Position numbers and translations under genes: made by a program
In this document: piece by piece, positions 1 through 8,031 of the stretch
How the letters are laid out: each line of letters opens with the position of its first letter
Numbering within the stretch: the first letter of the stretch is position 1
Assembly: GCA_964236445.1 (NCBI GenBank)
Contig: CAXSDR010000066.1
Coordinates: forward strand, 1 to 21,158
Length of the DNA: 21,158 nt
Direction: 5' to 3'
Origin: CAXSDR01 sp964236445
Lineage (GTDB): Bacteria; Actinomycetota; Actinomycetes; Motilibacterales; Motilibacteraceae
Notes under the pieces: generated by a model
The model's database searches: none
Told to the model about the DNA's origin: nothing
The model's input: the letters and a program-made list of their open reading frames with translations, nothing else

Positions 1-13
1 GGAACGACCATGT

Positions 14-120
14 GCCAGGGGACTTGCCTGGCGCCCGCGGGTCCTGGTGACTGTCGCGTATTAGCCGGCCACAAGAGTCGGCCTACGGCAATCGTGGCTA
101 GCTGACAGCCACCTCACGCG
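14..120. other. Non-coding left edge with several inverted repeats
   Basis: No convincing reading frame covers the first 222 bases. Two perfect hairpins, each with a 6-bp stem and 7-nt loop, lie at 14-32 (GCCAGG/CCTGGC) and 94-112 (GTGGCT/AGCCAC). CGCGT at 55-59 can pair with ACGCG at 116-120, enclosing the second hairpin and a weaker GCCG/CGGC stem (64-67 with 79-82), so a three-way junction is possible. No run of T follows any stem, and no tRNA T-loop or anticodon loop fits. It could be the end of a transcript entering from the left, a small RNA, or chance pairing in GC-rich DNA. The pairing is seen directly; any function is inference. Confidence 0.25.
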
Positions 121-222
121 TCCTATGACCAATCAAGGCTGTGGACCACCTCCTTTCCCGTGTGCGTCGAACCTACGTCGCACCGCAGGTCTTCGCCACC
201 GGTTTGGCCCCACGTGCGGGCA

Positions 223-1071
223 TCACGTCGTGAACTGCTCGTGCCCGATGACGGCGAGCAGCGCCAGCTTGTCGTAGCCCTCACTGCCGGGCTGCGCCGT
301 GAAGACGAGCAGCGTCTGCGCGCGGTTCTCGGTGAACAGCACCTGACAGTCGACCTCGATCTCGCCCAGCTCCGCGTGCACGATCGTCTTGTGGTCGTCG
401 AACCGCACGGCGACCTCGTGGCGCTCCCACACGGTGACGAACTCGGGGCTGCGCTCCCGCAGGGTGCGCACGATGTCGGCCGCCCGCGTATCGGCGCCAC
501 CGGCGGTCAGCGCCGCCCGCAGCCCGGCCGCCTGCGCCCGGCTCTGATGGTCGTGGTCACGCTGCGGATAGAGCAGCCGCTCCTCGGCGTCGGTGAACCA
601 GCGGTAGAACGCGCTGCGGGCGAGTCCCTCGTGCCGCATGCGATCGCCGACGAGCAGCCCCCCGAGCCGGTTCTGGGCGAGCGTTTCGCCGAGGTCGGAC
701 ACGACCATCGCGGGGGTGTCGTCGAGGCGGTCCAGCACCCGCATCAGGGCGGGGCTGACATGCTCCGCCCGGCGTACGCGCGTGGGCGCGTTGTGCCCGG
801 CAAGGCGGAACAGGTGGTCACGCTCGTCGAGCGTCAGGCGCAGCGCGCGCGACAGGGCGGCGATCATCTGGTCCGAGGGCTGCGGGCCGCGCTGCTGCTC
901 GAGGCGAGCGAGGTAGTCGGTCGACATGCCGGCGAGCAGAGCGACCTCCTCGCGCCGCAGACCTCGGGTGCGCCGACGTGGTCCCTTGAGCAGGCCGACG
1001 TCGCTGGGCTGGGTCGCTTCGCGTCGTCGCCGCAGGAAGTCAGCCAGCCCAGCGCGGTCGATCCGGTCCAT
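223..1071 (-). CDS. XRE-family transcriptional regulator, MmyB-like
   Basis: DNA-binding regulator of 282 residues. Residues about 8-80 form a helix-turn-helix domain containing the hallmark GLRREEVALLAGMSTDYLARLEQ (two overlapping pieces, roughly residues 37-59) that defines this actinobacterial subfamily. The remainder (about 105-275) corresponds to the MmyB-like ligand-binding domain, a PAS-like fold thought to bind a small lipophilic ligand; the motif RWFTDAEERLLYP is typical. I chose the ATG at 1071 because the frame's upstream 31 residues are Arg/Gly-rich and unlike the family. It diverges from an SDR oxidoreductase with 102 bp between the starts, a very common arrangement in which the regulator usually controls the oxidoreductase. 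The ligand is unknown. Confidence 0.9.
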   Translation of the reverse strand: MDRIDRAGLADFLRRRREATQPSDVGLLKGPRRRTRGLRREEVALLAGMSTDYLARLEQQRGPQPSDQMIAALSRALRLTLDERDHLFRLAGHNAPTRVRRAEHVSPALMRVLDRLDDTPAMVVSDLGETLAQNRLGGLLVGDRMRHEGLARSAFYRWFTDAEERLLYPQRDHDHQSRAQAAGLRAALTAGGADTRAADIVRTLRERSPEFVTVWERHEVAVRFDDHKTIVHAELGEIEVDCQVLFTENRAQTLLVFTAQPGSEGYDKLALLAVIGHEQFTT

Positions 1072-1173
1072 GGGTCCAGTGTGGGCGCTCGGGCCGCCCC
1101 GCAGCCAGGGATCACCGGTCCGTGGATGACCCGTCCTCTTCCGCCCCCGTCCGCGTGGCTGCACAGTCGAGGC

Positions 1174-1920
1174 ATGAAGACGACAGACAACACCGTGCTC
1201 ATCACCGGCGGGACCTCGGGGATCGGGCTCGGGCTAGCGCGCAGGCTCCACGACGCGGGGAACCGGGTGATCGTCGCCGGCCGCCGCAAGCACCTGCTCG
1301 ACGCGATCGTGGCCGAACACCCCGGCATCGAGTCGCTCGTGCTCGACGTCGCCGACCCGGCGTCCATCGTGGCCGCGTTCGCGGAGGCGACCAGCCGTTT
1401 CCCCGACCTGAACGTCCTCATCAACAACGCGGGCATCATGGCGACGGAGGACCTCCGCAGCGGACGTGACCTGCAGGTGGCCGAGGCCACCGTCGCCACC
1501 AACCTGCTCGGCCCGATCCGCATGGTGGCGGCGTTCACACCCTGGCTCATCGGCAAGGCAGGCGCCACGATCGTGAACGTGACGTCGGGGTTGGCCTATG
1601 TCCCGTTGCCCGCGGCGCCCACCTACAGCGCGACGAAAGCCGCGATCCACTCGTTCACGGAGAGCTTGCGCGTGCAGCTCGCCAGCAGCGGCGTGCAGGT
1701 CGTCGAGCTCGCGCCGCCGGCCGTCGGGACGACGTTGCTGGGAATGGACGAGAACCCGCACGCGATGCCGCCCGAGGAGTTCTACTCCGAGGTGATGGAC
1801 CTGCTCGCCGCCGAGCCCGACGCCCAGCAGGTCCTCGTCGAGCGGGTCGGGCGGCAGCGGTTCGCGCGGGAGCGCGGCGCGTACGCCGAGGTGCTGGCGT
1901 CGCAGAGCGCGATGGGGTGA
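1174..1920 (+). CDS. SDR family oxidoreductase (DltE-like)
   Basis: Classical short-chain dehydrogenase/reductase of 248 residues, a cytoplasmic NAD(P)-dependent enzyme. The Rossmann motif TGGTSGIGLGLA is at residues about 11-22, the NNAG motif at about 87-90, a Ser in the VNVTSG segment, and the catalytic YSATK motif near residue 150. The AGRR sequence after the second strand suggests NADP(H) preference. The full-length SDR core is present, with a C-terminal extension containing the PPEEFYSEVM segment seen in DltE-like members. Frames continuing upstream of 1174 only overlap the antisense regulator gene, so the ATG at 1174 is the start. The divergent MmyB-like regulator is its likely controller. 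The substrate cannot be predicted; the DltE label refers to similarity only, since no D-alanylation genes are nearby. Confidence 0.92.
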   Translation: MKTTDNTVLITGGTSGIGLGLARRLHDAGNRVIVAGRRKHLLDAIVAEHPGIESLVLDVADPASIVAAFAEATSRFPDLNVLINNAGIMATEDLRSGRDLQVAEATVATNLLGPIRMVAAFTPWLIGKAGATIVNVTSGLAYVPLPAAPTYSATKAAIHSFTESLRVQLASSGVQVVELAPPAVGTTLLGMDENPHAMPPEEFYSEVMDLLAAEPDAQQVLVERVGRQRFARERGAYAEVLASQSAMG

Positions 1921-1963
1921 GCACAAGAGGTCAGGTTTCCCGCCCAGCCGTCGATGCGCGGAT

Positions 1964-4783
1964 GTGACCTCAGCGACCGATGTGCGCCTCGGGAGACGCC
2001 AGGCGACCGCCTGGGCCCTCCTGGCGCTGGTTCTCGCGCTGAGCGCCACTGCCGGTGCCGACCTGCAGGCGTTGCGGTCCAGCCGCCACGCCGCCAGAGC
2101 CACTCTCGTCCAGCACAGCGGGGACGCCGCTGAACGGGTGAATGCCGAGGTCGAGGGCTATGAGAACGCTGTGCGCGAGATCGCCGCGGGGGTCGCGGCC
2201 CAGAGCAACATGACCTCGGCGGACTTTGCGACCCTGTCGGCGCCGCTCGCCGTCTCGGGCTTGGGTGGGGCATCGGGCCTGCTGTTCGTCGTGCCGGCCC
2301 TCGATCCCGAGATTGCGACGCTGCAGCAGCACTGGCGGACGGCAGGCGATCCGTCACTGACCCTGTCCCCGGCACACGCAGGCGGCGAGCACTTCTTCTC
2401 GGTCGTCGGCCGGTCGCTGGACGGCCGCCCTGTCATCTACGGGCGTGACCTCTCGTCCGCACCCGAGCCGCGGGGGGCCATGATCGCGTCCCGCCTCAGT
2501 CGCGGCCCCGTCGTCTCCGACGCCTACGTCCTGCTCAAGGACCGCGACCTGCCCAAGGAACGCCAGCAGCTGTCGTTGGTGCTCGTCGCACCTGTGATCG
2601 TCCCCACGACGGGTGTGGTGAGCGGGTGGGTGCTCGTGGGAATGCGCGGCGCCGACCTGCTCACGGGCCTTCTCAGGACGTTGCTCGGCGGTGAGGCCAA
2701 CGCCACCTTGAGCGCCACCAGCGCGTCGGGCGCACGAGCAGTCGTAGCCCGCTATGACACCGGGCACCCCTCCGACCCCACGATGAGCGAATCGGTCACC
2801 GTGCAGGCTACGCAGCAACGGTGGACCTTGACGCTGACGGCCACACGCGCCGCGGCGACCCGACACGGCGCCCAACGCGCAGTGGTCGTCGGGGTGCTCG
2901 GCGTGGGGGTGGTGCTGAGCCTGCTGCTGGCGGCCATCGTCTTCCTCATCCTGAGCTCGCGGGCTCGTTCCGACCTCGCGGTGCAGCTGGCCACGTCCCA
3001 GCTGCGCGCGGCCCAGGACGAAGCCAGCCGCCAGGCGGCGCTGCTCGCTGCGGTCGTCAACAGCATCAGCGACGGTGTCGGGGTCGTCGACGAGCACGGC
3101 TCCTTCCTGCTGCACAATCCCGCCGCCAAGTCGCTGCTCGGAGTCGTCGACGACATCGCTGAGGTGGACACCTGGCAGGAACACTACGGAATGTTCACGA
3201 TGGACGGCCGCACCCCGTTCCCGCTGGACGAGCTTCCTCTCGTCCGCGCGCTCGAAGGTGTCAGCACCGACCACGTCGACATGATCATCCGTAACGCCGG
3301 GAACCCCGATGGCCGTCCTATCACCGTCTCCGGGCGGCCCCTCGACCCCGAGGCCGGCGTGCGCGGTGCGGTCGCGGTCTTCCACGACCTGACGGCGCGC
3401 CTCCAGGGCGAGGCGGAGCTCCGCGACAGCGAGGCGAGGCGGCGTGCGATCCTCGACACCGCCGCCGACGCGTTCGTCGCGATGGACCACACGGGGGCCA
3501 TCACCGATTGGAATGCGGCCGCTGTACGCCTGCTCGGGCACGACGCCCACGCGGTCATCGGACGTTCGCTCGCCGAGGTGCTCGTCCCTGCGGATCTACG
3601 CCAAGCACACACCGCCGGCTTCCTGCGCTTCGTGGGCTCCGGGCAACGATCACTGCCGGACCACCCGATCGAAGTGATGGCGCTGCACCGCGACGGCCAC
3701 CAAGTCGCCGTCGAGCTCACCGTGTCGCGCCTGGAGTGGGAAGGCGGCTGGCGCATCCACGGTTTCCTGCGCGACATCACGGCCCGCCGTGCCGCGGCCG
3801 AGGAGCTGCGAGCGGCTGAGGAGCTCTTCCGCTTCGCCTTCGACCGAGCGCCTGTCGGGATGGCGTTGAACCGGCTGCGAGGCGAGGACCAGGGTCGGAT
3901 GGTGCGCGTCAACAACGCGTTCGCCTCGATGCTCGGCTACAGCGTCGAGCAGCTGCAGGAACGTACGTTCCTCGACATCACGCACCCCGATGACCGCACG
4001 GGAACACGGGCACAGCTCGCGGCCGTGCTCGCGGCGCCGGATGCTGGTGGGCGGTTCTCGACGCTCAGTGCGGCCGGCGTCGAGTACGAAAAGCGCTATC
4101 TGCATGCCGATGGGCACACCGTGTGGGTCGCGATCAACCTCGCCGTCCTGCGCGACCCGCAGGAGCAGCCTGTCTATGCGGTGGTCCAGGTCGAAGACAT
4201 CACCGTCCGGCGGGCCGAGACCGAACGGCTCTCCGCGTTGGCCTTGCGCGACCCGCTGACGGGTCTGGCCAACCGGGTTCTGCTCACCGACCGCATACGC
4301 CAAGCCGTCGCACGCAGCGCACGCAACATGCACCCGGTGTCGGTGCTGTTCTGCGACCTCGACGGCTTCAAGTCGATCAACGACACCTACGGCCATGCCG
4401 CCGGAGACGACGTCCTGCGCCAGGTCGCCACGGCGATACGCTCTGCCGTACGGCCCTCGGACACGGTCGCGCGGCTCGGCGGGGACGAGTTCGTGGTGCT
4501 GTGCGAGGACCTGCACGACGCCGGAGATGCCCGGATCATCGCGAACCGCATCAACGACACACTGAGGCGACCGATCGTCAGCGACGGGCATCAGCTCACC
4601 GTCGGTTGCAGCATCGGGCTCTTCACAGCGGCAGGTCCGGGGCTCGACCCGGATGAGCTGCTCCACCAGGCGGATCTGCGGATGTACACCGACAAGCGAG
4701 CCCGCGCGGCACTCATCCCGCGCTCGCGCCGAACGCGCGAAGCCGAGGATGCCAAGAAGGGACTGACGGGAGGAGGAGCCTGA
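1964..4783 (+). CDS. Membrane diguanylate cyclase: CHASE-PAS-PAS-PAS-GGDEF
   Basis: A 939-residue sensor that should make cyclic di-GMP from two GTP. A first membrane segment lies at about 14-31. An extracytoplasmic domain (56-235) carries the CHASE-type signature GRDLSSAPEPRGA and a following DAYVLLKD segment. A second membrane segment is at about 307-330. Three PAS domains follow (about 358-480, 491-608, 620-748), the last two with the expected C-terminal DIT segments. The GGDEF domain (about 757-915) has an intact GGDEF at 839-843, a metal-binding FCDLDGFKSIND segment and the inhibitory RxxD site (R830, D833) exactly five residues before it, so product inhibition is expected. There is no EAL or HD-GYP domain, so it should be purely synthetic. 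The start is GTG with no clear ribosome-binding site. The signal sensed outside the cell is unknown. Confidence 0.93.
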   Translation: MTSATDVRLGRRQATAWALLALVLALSATAGADLQALRSSRHAARATLVQHSGDAAERVNAEVEGYENAVREIAAGVAAQSNMTSADFATLSAPLAVSGLGGASGLLFVVPALDPEIATLQQHWRTAGDPSLTLSPAHAGGEHFFSVVGRSLDGRPVIYGRDLSSAPEPRGAMIASRLSRGPVVSDAYVLLKDRDLPKERQQLSLVLVAPVIVPTTGVVSGWVLVGMRGADLLTGLLRTLLGGEANATLSATSASGARAVVARYDTGHPSDPTMSESVTVQATQQRWTLTLTATRAAATRHGAQRAVVVGVLGVGVVLSLLLAAIVFLILSSRARSDLAVQLATSQLRAAQDEASRQAALLAAVVNSISDGVGVVDEHGSFLLHNPAAKSLLGVVDDIAEVDTWQEHYGMFTMDGRTPFPLDELPLVRALEGVSTDHVDMIIRNAGNPDGRPITVSGRPLDPEAGVRGAVAVFHDLTARLQGEAELRDSEARRRAILDTAADAFVAMDHTGAITDWNAAAVRLLGHDAHAVIGRSLAEVLVPADLRQAHTAGFLRFVGSGQRSLPDHPIEVMALHRDGHQVAVELTVSRLEWEGGWRIHGFLRDITARRAAAEELRAAEELFRFAFDRAPVGMALNRLRGEDQGRMVRVNNAFASMLGYSVEQLQERTFLDITHPDDRTGTRAQLAAVLAAPDAGGRFSTLSAAGVEYEKRYLHADGHTVWVAINLAVLRDPQEQPVYAVVQVEDITVRRAETERLSALALRDPLTGLANRVLLTDRIRQAVARSARNMHPVSVLFCDLDGFKSINDTYGHAAGDDVLRQVATAIRSAVRPSDTVARLGGDEFVVLCEDLHDAGDARIIANRINDTLRRPIVSDGHQLTVGCSIGLFTAAGPGLDPDELLHQADLRMYTDKRARAALIPRSRRTREAEDAKKGLTGGGA

Positions 4784-4799
4784 GAGGGTTTCCCGTTAG
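4763..4799 (+). other. Hairpin spanning the cyclase stop codon
   Basis: CTGACGGGA (4763-4771) can pair with TCCCGTTAG (4791-4799), a 9-bp stem with one G-U pair and a 19-nt loop that includes the stop codon of the cyclase gene. There is no T-run after it, so it is not a classical intrinsic terminator. It may still mark the transcript end before the rex operon or be incidental. Confidence 0.2.
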
Positions 4800-4943
4800 C
4801 TGCTACGGAGGTCGCGCGTCGACCGAGAGCGCACCACGCCAACGAGGCAGGGCAGCGACGTCACGCCGGACGGGCCTCGGCCCACCGCCGTCGCACCTGC
4901 CCTCCACCCCTCGTATACCCCCGCTGCGCAACTTCCGCCAACT

Positions 4944-4971
4944 TTGTGCATCGGTGCGCAAGCCGTAACGT
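4944..4971 (+). promoter_or_regulatory. Candidate Rex operator overlapping the rex promoter
   Basis: TTGTGCATCGGTGCGCAA (4944-4961) is an imperfect inverted repeat: arms TTGTGCA and TGCGCAA around TCGG, six of seven arm positions symmetric. It matches 11 of 14 defined positions of the Rex operator consensus TTGTGAA-N4-TTCACAA. Its first six bases also serve as a plausible -35 box, 16 bp before TAACGT (4966-4971), which fits the actinobacterial -10 pattern TAnnnT. Bound Rex would therefore block polymerase. A second copy of the half-site TGCGCAA is at 4925-4931, 30 bp upstream. Autoregulation of rex-hem operons is established in Streptomyces; that this site works is inference. Confidence 0.6.
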
Positions 4972-5015
4972 TGAGGTGTTGGACCCCCCTCGACGGAAGT
5001 GCGACAGAACCCCTC

Positions 5016-5738
5016 GTGACCAGCCCTGACGCGGCGCAGGCCGTGGTGACCGAGGCGACGCCCGGCCCGGGTGCTCGTCCCGGACGGGGCATCCCGGAGG
5101 CAACCGTCGCCCGCCTCCCGCTCTATCTGCGGGTGCTGGCTGCGCTCTCCGAGCGTGGCACACGCACCGTGAGCAGCGACGAGCTCGCGGCACTCGCCGG
5201 TGTCGGCTCCGCGAAGCTACGCCGCGACCTGTCCCACCTCGGTTCCTACGGCACGCGCGGTGTCGGCTATGACGTCGACTACCTCGTCTACCAGGTCTCG
5301 CGCGAGCTCGGCCTCACGCAGGACTGGCCCGTGCTCATCGTCGGCGTCGGTAACCTCGGTCACGCCCTGGCCGGCTACGGCGGCTTCCTCTCGCGCGGCT
5401 TCCGGGTCTGTGCCTTGCTCGACGCCGACCCCGCGGTCATCGGTTCGACCGTCGCCGGGCACCTGGTCGAGCCGGTCGCCGCGCTCGAGCGTGTGGTGAC
5501 GGCGGCCGGTGCCTGCATCGCCGTCCTCGCCACCCCGGCACCCGTGAGCCAGGACGTCTGTGACCGGCTGGTCGCTGCCGGCGTACGAAGCATCCTGAAC
5601 TTCGCGCCCGTCGCACTCGTCGTGCCCGGCCACGTCGATGTCCGCAAGGTCGACCTGTCGGTCGAGCTGCAGATCCTCGCCTTCCACGAGCAGCGCAAGG
5701 GTGCGCCCATGCCGTCGACGTCGGAGGCTTCGGCGTGA
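5016..5738 (+). CDS. rex: Redox-sensing transcriptional repressor Rex
   Basis: Rex binds NADH or NAD+ and represses respiratory and heme genes when NADH is low; NADH releases it from DNA. From the GTG at 5016 the protein has 240 residues. The N-terminal winged helix is marked by GIPEATVARLPLYLR, SSDELAALAGV and LGSYGTRGVGYDV, and the Rossmann domain by VGVGNLGHALAGYGGF with the acidic DAD after the second strand. The C-terminal DLSVELQILAFHEQ is the swapped helix of the family. A frame-compatible TTG at 4944 is rejected as start because it is the first codon of the predicted operator. GTG at 5046 is an alternative that leaves the conserved core intact. Its stop overlaps the hemA start (GTGA), so it leads the heme operon. 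Confidence 0.95.
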   Translation: MTSPDAAQAVVTEATPGPGARPGRGIPEATVARLPLYLRVLAALSERGTRTVSSDELAALAGVGSAKLRRDLSHLGSYGTRGVGYDVDYLVYQVSRELGLTQDWPVLIVGVGNLGHALAGYGGFLSRGFRVCALLDADPAVIGSTVAGHLVEPVAALERVVTAAGACIAVLATPAPVSQDVCDRLVAAGVRSILNFAPVALVVPGHVDVRKVDLSVELQILAFHEQRKGAPMPSTSEASA

Positions 5739-7054
5739 GCATCCTGGTTGTCGGCCTGTCGCACCGCACGGCGCCCGTGGCGGTGCTGGAGCGCGCCGCG
5801 CTGTCGGTCGCCCAGATCCCGGAGCTGCTCGTCGGCGCGACCGCGGCCGACAACGTCACGGAGGCCGTCGTCATCGCGACCTGCAACAGGGTCGAGCTCT
5901 ATGCTGACGTCGACCGCTTCCACGGCGGCGTCTCGGCGTTGTGCCTGCTCTTCGCCGAGCATGCCGGCCTCTCGGTCGAGGCCATCACCCCGCATCTCTA
6001 CGTGCACTACGAGGCGCGCGCCGTGCAGCACCTGTTCGAGGTGGCGTCGGGCCTCGACTCCATGGTCGTCGGCGAGCACCAGATCATGGGCCAGGTGCGG
6101 CAGGCGCTGCGCCAGTCGCAGGACTGCGGTTCGGCCGGTCGCATCCTCAACGAGCTGTTCCAGGCGGCGCTGCGCGTGAGCAAGCGCGTCCGCACCGACA
6201 CCGGGATCGACCGCGCGGGTCGGTCGCTCGTGAGCGCGGGCCTCGAACTGGCCAGCCGTGACCTAGGCGGCGTCACCGGGCGCCGCGCCCTCGTCGTCGG
6301 CGCCGGTTCGCTCAGCGCGCTCGCCGCGACGACGCTGGCGCGCCTCGGGGTCAGCTCGGTGACGATCGCCAACCGCACGCCGCAGCACGCCGCCCGCGTC
6401 GCTGACGCCGTCGGTGGGCAGGCCGTCGCGCTCGACGCCATCGAGGACGCCCTGGTCGAGACCGACGTGCTCGTCTCGTGCACCGGCGCCGTGGGTGTCG
6501 TCGTGAGCGCAGACCTCGTACGTCGGGCCCGCCACCGCCGCGCGCAGGCGGGTGACGTCGGGAACCTGGCGGTGCTCGACCTGGCGCTGCCCCGCGACGT
6601 CGACCCGGGCGTACGAGACCTGCCGGGTGTCTCGCTGCTCGACCTCGAAGCGCTGGGCGCTGCCCTGCAGGGCAACCAGGCCGCCGGCGAGGTTGTGGAG
6701 GCCCGGCGCATCGTGGCCGTGGAGGTCGAGGACTTCCTCGCCTGGGAGCGGGCCTCCAGCGTCGCGCCGACAGTGGTCGCCCTGCGCACCCGCGCGGCTC
6801 AGGTCGTCGAAGCCGAGCTGACCCGGCTGACCGGGCGCCTGCCCGACCTAGACGACCGCTCGCGTGACGAGGTCGCCCAGACAGTGCGCCGCGTGGTCGA
6901 CAAGCTGCTCCACGCACCCACCGTCAGGGTCAAGGAGCTCGCCGACGAGCCGGGCGGTGTGTCCTACGCCGCTGTCCTGCGCGAGCTGTTCGACCTGGGT
7001 CCGGCCCCCGTGGCCGTGCTCGAGCGGGTCGTGCTCGAGGAGCCGCTTCGATGA
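5735..7054 (+). CDS. hemA: Glutamyl-tRNA reductase
   Basis: First committed step of C5-pathway tetrapyrrole synthesis: NADPH-dependent reduction of glutamyl-tRNA to glutamate-1-semialdehyde. The 439 residues are full length for the family. The catalytic domain opens with GLSHRTAPV and carries the nucleophilic Cys50 in ATCNRVELY, followed by SGLDSMVVGEHQIMGQVRQA. The NADPH-binding domain contains VVGAGSLSALAATTLARLG and IANRTPQHAARVA, and the C-terminal dimerisation helix ends the protein. The GTG start overlaps the rex stop by four bases and has a good GGAGG (5723-5727) seven bases upstream. The stop overlaps the hemC start (ATGA). It is expected to be under Rex control. Heme feedback on HemA stability is known elsewhere but not visible here. 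Confidence 0.97.
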   Translation: MSILVVGLSHRTAPVAVLERAALSVAQIPELLVGATAADNVTEAVVIATCNRVELYADVDRFHGGVSALCLLFAEHAGLSVEAITPHLYVHYEARAVQHLFEVASGLDSMVVGEHQIMGQVRQALRQSQDCGSAGRILNELFQAALRVSKRVRTDTGIDRAGRSLVSAGLELASRDLGGVTGRRALVVGAGSLSALAATTLARLGVSSVTIANRTPQHAARVADAVGGQAVALDAIEDALVETDVLVSCTGAVGVVVSADLVRRARHRRAQAGDVGNLAVLDLALPRDVDPGVRDLPGVSLLDLEALGAALQGNQAAGEVVEARRIVAVEVEDFLAWERASSVAPTVVALRTRAAQVVEAELTRLTGRLPDLDDRSRDEVAQTVRRVVDKLLHAPTVRVKELADEPGGVSYAAVLRELFDLGPAPVAVLERVVLEEPLR

Positions 7055-8031
7055 GCGCCTCCCTGCGCCTCGGCACCCGCCGCAGCCGGCTCGCGCTCGC
7101 TCAGGCACAGACCGTGGCAGCTGCTATCACGGCCAGCAGTGGCCGTCCGGTCGAGCTGGTCGAGGTGACGACGCTGGGCGACGTCTCGCGTGCGGCGCTC
7201 ACGCAGATCGGCGGCACGGGAGTCTTCGTCGGCGCCCTGCGTGATGCGCTGGTCAGCGGCGAGGTCGACGTCGCGGTCCACTCGCTCAAAGACCTCCCCA
7301 CCGCGGGGGCACCGGGTCTCGTGGTCGCGGCCATCCCCCCTCGGGAAGACCCGCGTGACGCGCTGTGCGCCCGTGACGGCCTGACCATCGCCGAGCTGCC
7401 GGCCGGCGCGCGCATCGGCACCGGCTCGCCCCGGCGTGCGGTGATGGTCGAGGCGCTCGGTCTGGGGCTCGAGGTCGTCGCCGTCCGGGGCAACGTCGAC
7501 ACCAGGTTGCGACTCGTCGCCGACGGCGAGGTCGACGCCGTCATCCTGGCCCGGGCGGGCCTGGCTCGGCTCGGCCGGCTCGACGCCGTGACCGAGCTGC
7601 TGCACCCCAACCAGCTGCTGCCCGCGCCCGGCCAGGGCGCGTTGGCGATCGAGTGCCGCAGCGCCGACGACGAGGTCCGCCGCGCCCTGAGCCCGCTCGA
7701 CCACGCAGACACCCGCGCAGCCGTGACGGCCGAGCGTGCGCTTCTCGCGGCGCTCGCGGCCGGCTGCTCGGCACCGGTCGGAGCCCTCGGCGAGATCGCC
7801 GAGGGCGACGACGGGGTCGAGATCTATCTGCGAGGTGCGGTCGGCGACGCCGACGGCCACGTCTTCCGGCTGTCCCAGACCGGACCCCTCGTCGACCCGA
7901 CCGGCCTCGCCGAGCTGCTCGCGTCCGAGCTGCTCGACGTCGGCGGACCCGAGCTCGGCCAGTTCCTCGCTGCCTCGGCAGCTCCATCAGTCCTAACCAG
8001 TACGACTACAGGGGAGCGCGCTCCGTGGTGA
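7051..8031 (+). CDS. hemC: Porphobilinogen deaminase (hydroxymethylbilane synthase)
   Basis: Condenses four porphobilinogen molecules into hydroxymethylbilane using a covalent dipyrromethane cofactor. The 326-residue protein has the family motifs in order: LGTRRSRLALAQ near the start, QIGGTGVFVGAL, VAVHSLKDLPT with the catalytic Asp81, GTGSPRRAV, VRGNVDTRL and LPAPGQGALAIECR. The cofactor-attachment Cys239 lies in AAGCSAPVGA, aligned with Cys242 of the E. coli enzyme. ATG 7051 overlaps the hemA stop by four bases. The stop overlaps the downstream hemD start. The last 20 or so residues are low-complexity Ser/Thr, probably a disordered tail. Confidence 0.97.
   Translation: MSASLRLGTRRSRLALAQAQTVAAAITASSGRPVELVEVTTLGDVSRAALTQIGGTGVFVGALRDALVSGEVDVAVHSLKDLPTAGAPGLVVAAIPPREDPRDALCARDGLTIAELPAGARIGTGSPRRAVMVEALGLGLEVVAVRGNVDTRLRLVADGEVDAVILARAGLARLGRLDAVTELLHPNQLLPAPGQGALAIECRSADDEVRRALSPLDHADTRAAVTAERALLAALAAGCSAPVGALGEIAEGDDGVEIYLRGAVGDADGHVFRLSQTGPLVDPTGLAELLASELLDVGGPELGQFLAASAAPSVLTSTTTGERAPW

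Noticed and set aside
1..120. tRNA gene at the left edge suggested by 6-bp stems with 7-nt loops
   Set aside because: No T-loop TTCRANY, no anticodon-loop pattern and no acceptor pairing at the right spacing.
160..1173. Long upstream extension of the SDR frame and other long frames antisense to real genes
   Set aside because: They are shadows of GC-rich coding sequence on the other strand. Their translations are Arg/Gly/Ala-rich with no family motifs, while the opposite frame carries clear domains. The same applies to the long plus-strand frames over the sigma, hydrolase and dioxygenase genes.
1072..1173. Promoters in the regulator/SDR divergent gap
   Set aside because: CACACT and CACAGT lie six bases before the two start codons, but neither fits TAnnnT and no -35 boxes are recognisable, so I do not list them.
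4944..5015. TTG at 4944 as start of Rex
   Set aside because: The TTG is the first codon of the predicted Rex operator and lies upstream of the predicted transcription start. The extra 24 residues are unlike Rex proteins.
7653..8024. HemD beginning inside hemC
   Set aside because: The added 124 residues are an Arg-rich shadow of hemC. GTG 8025/8028 has a ribosome-binding site and fits the overlap pattern of the operon.
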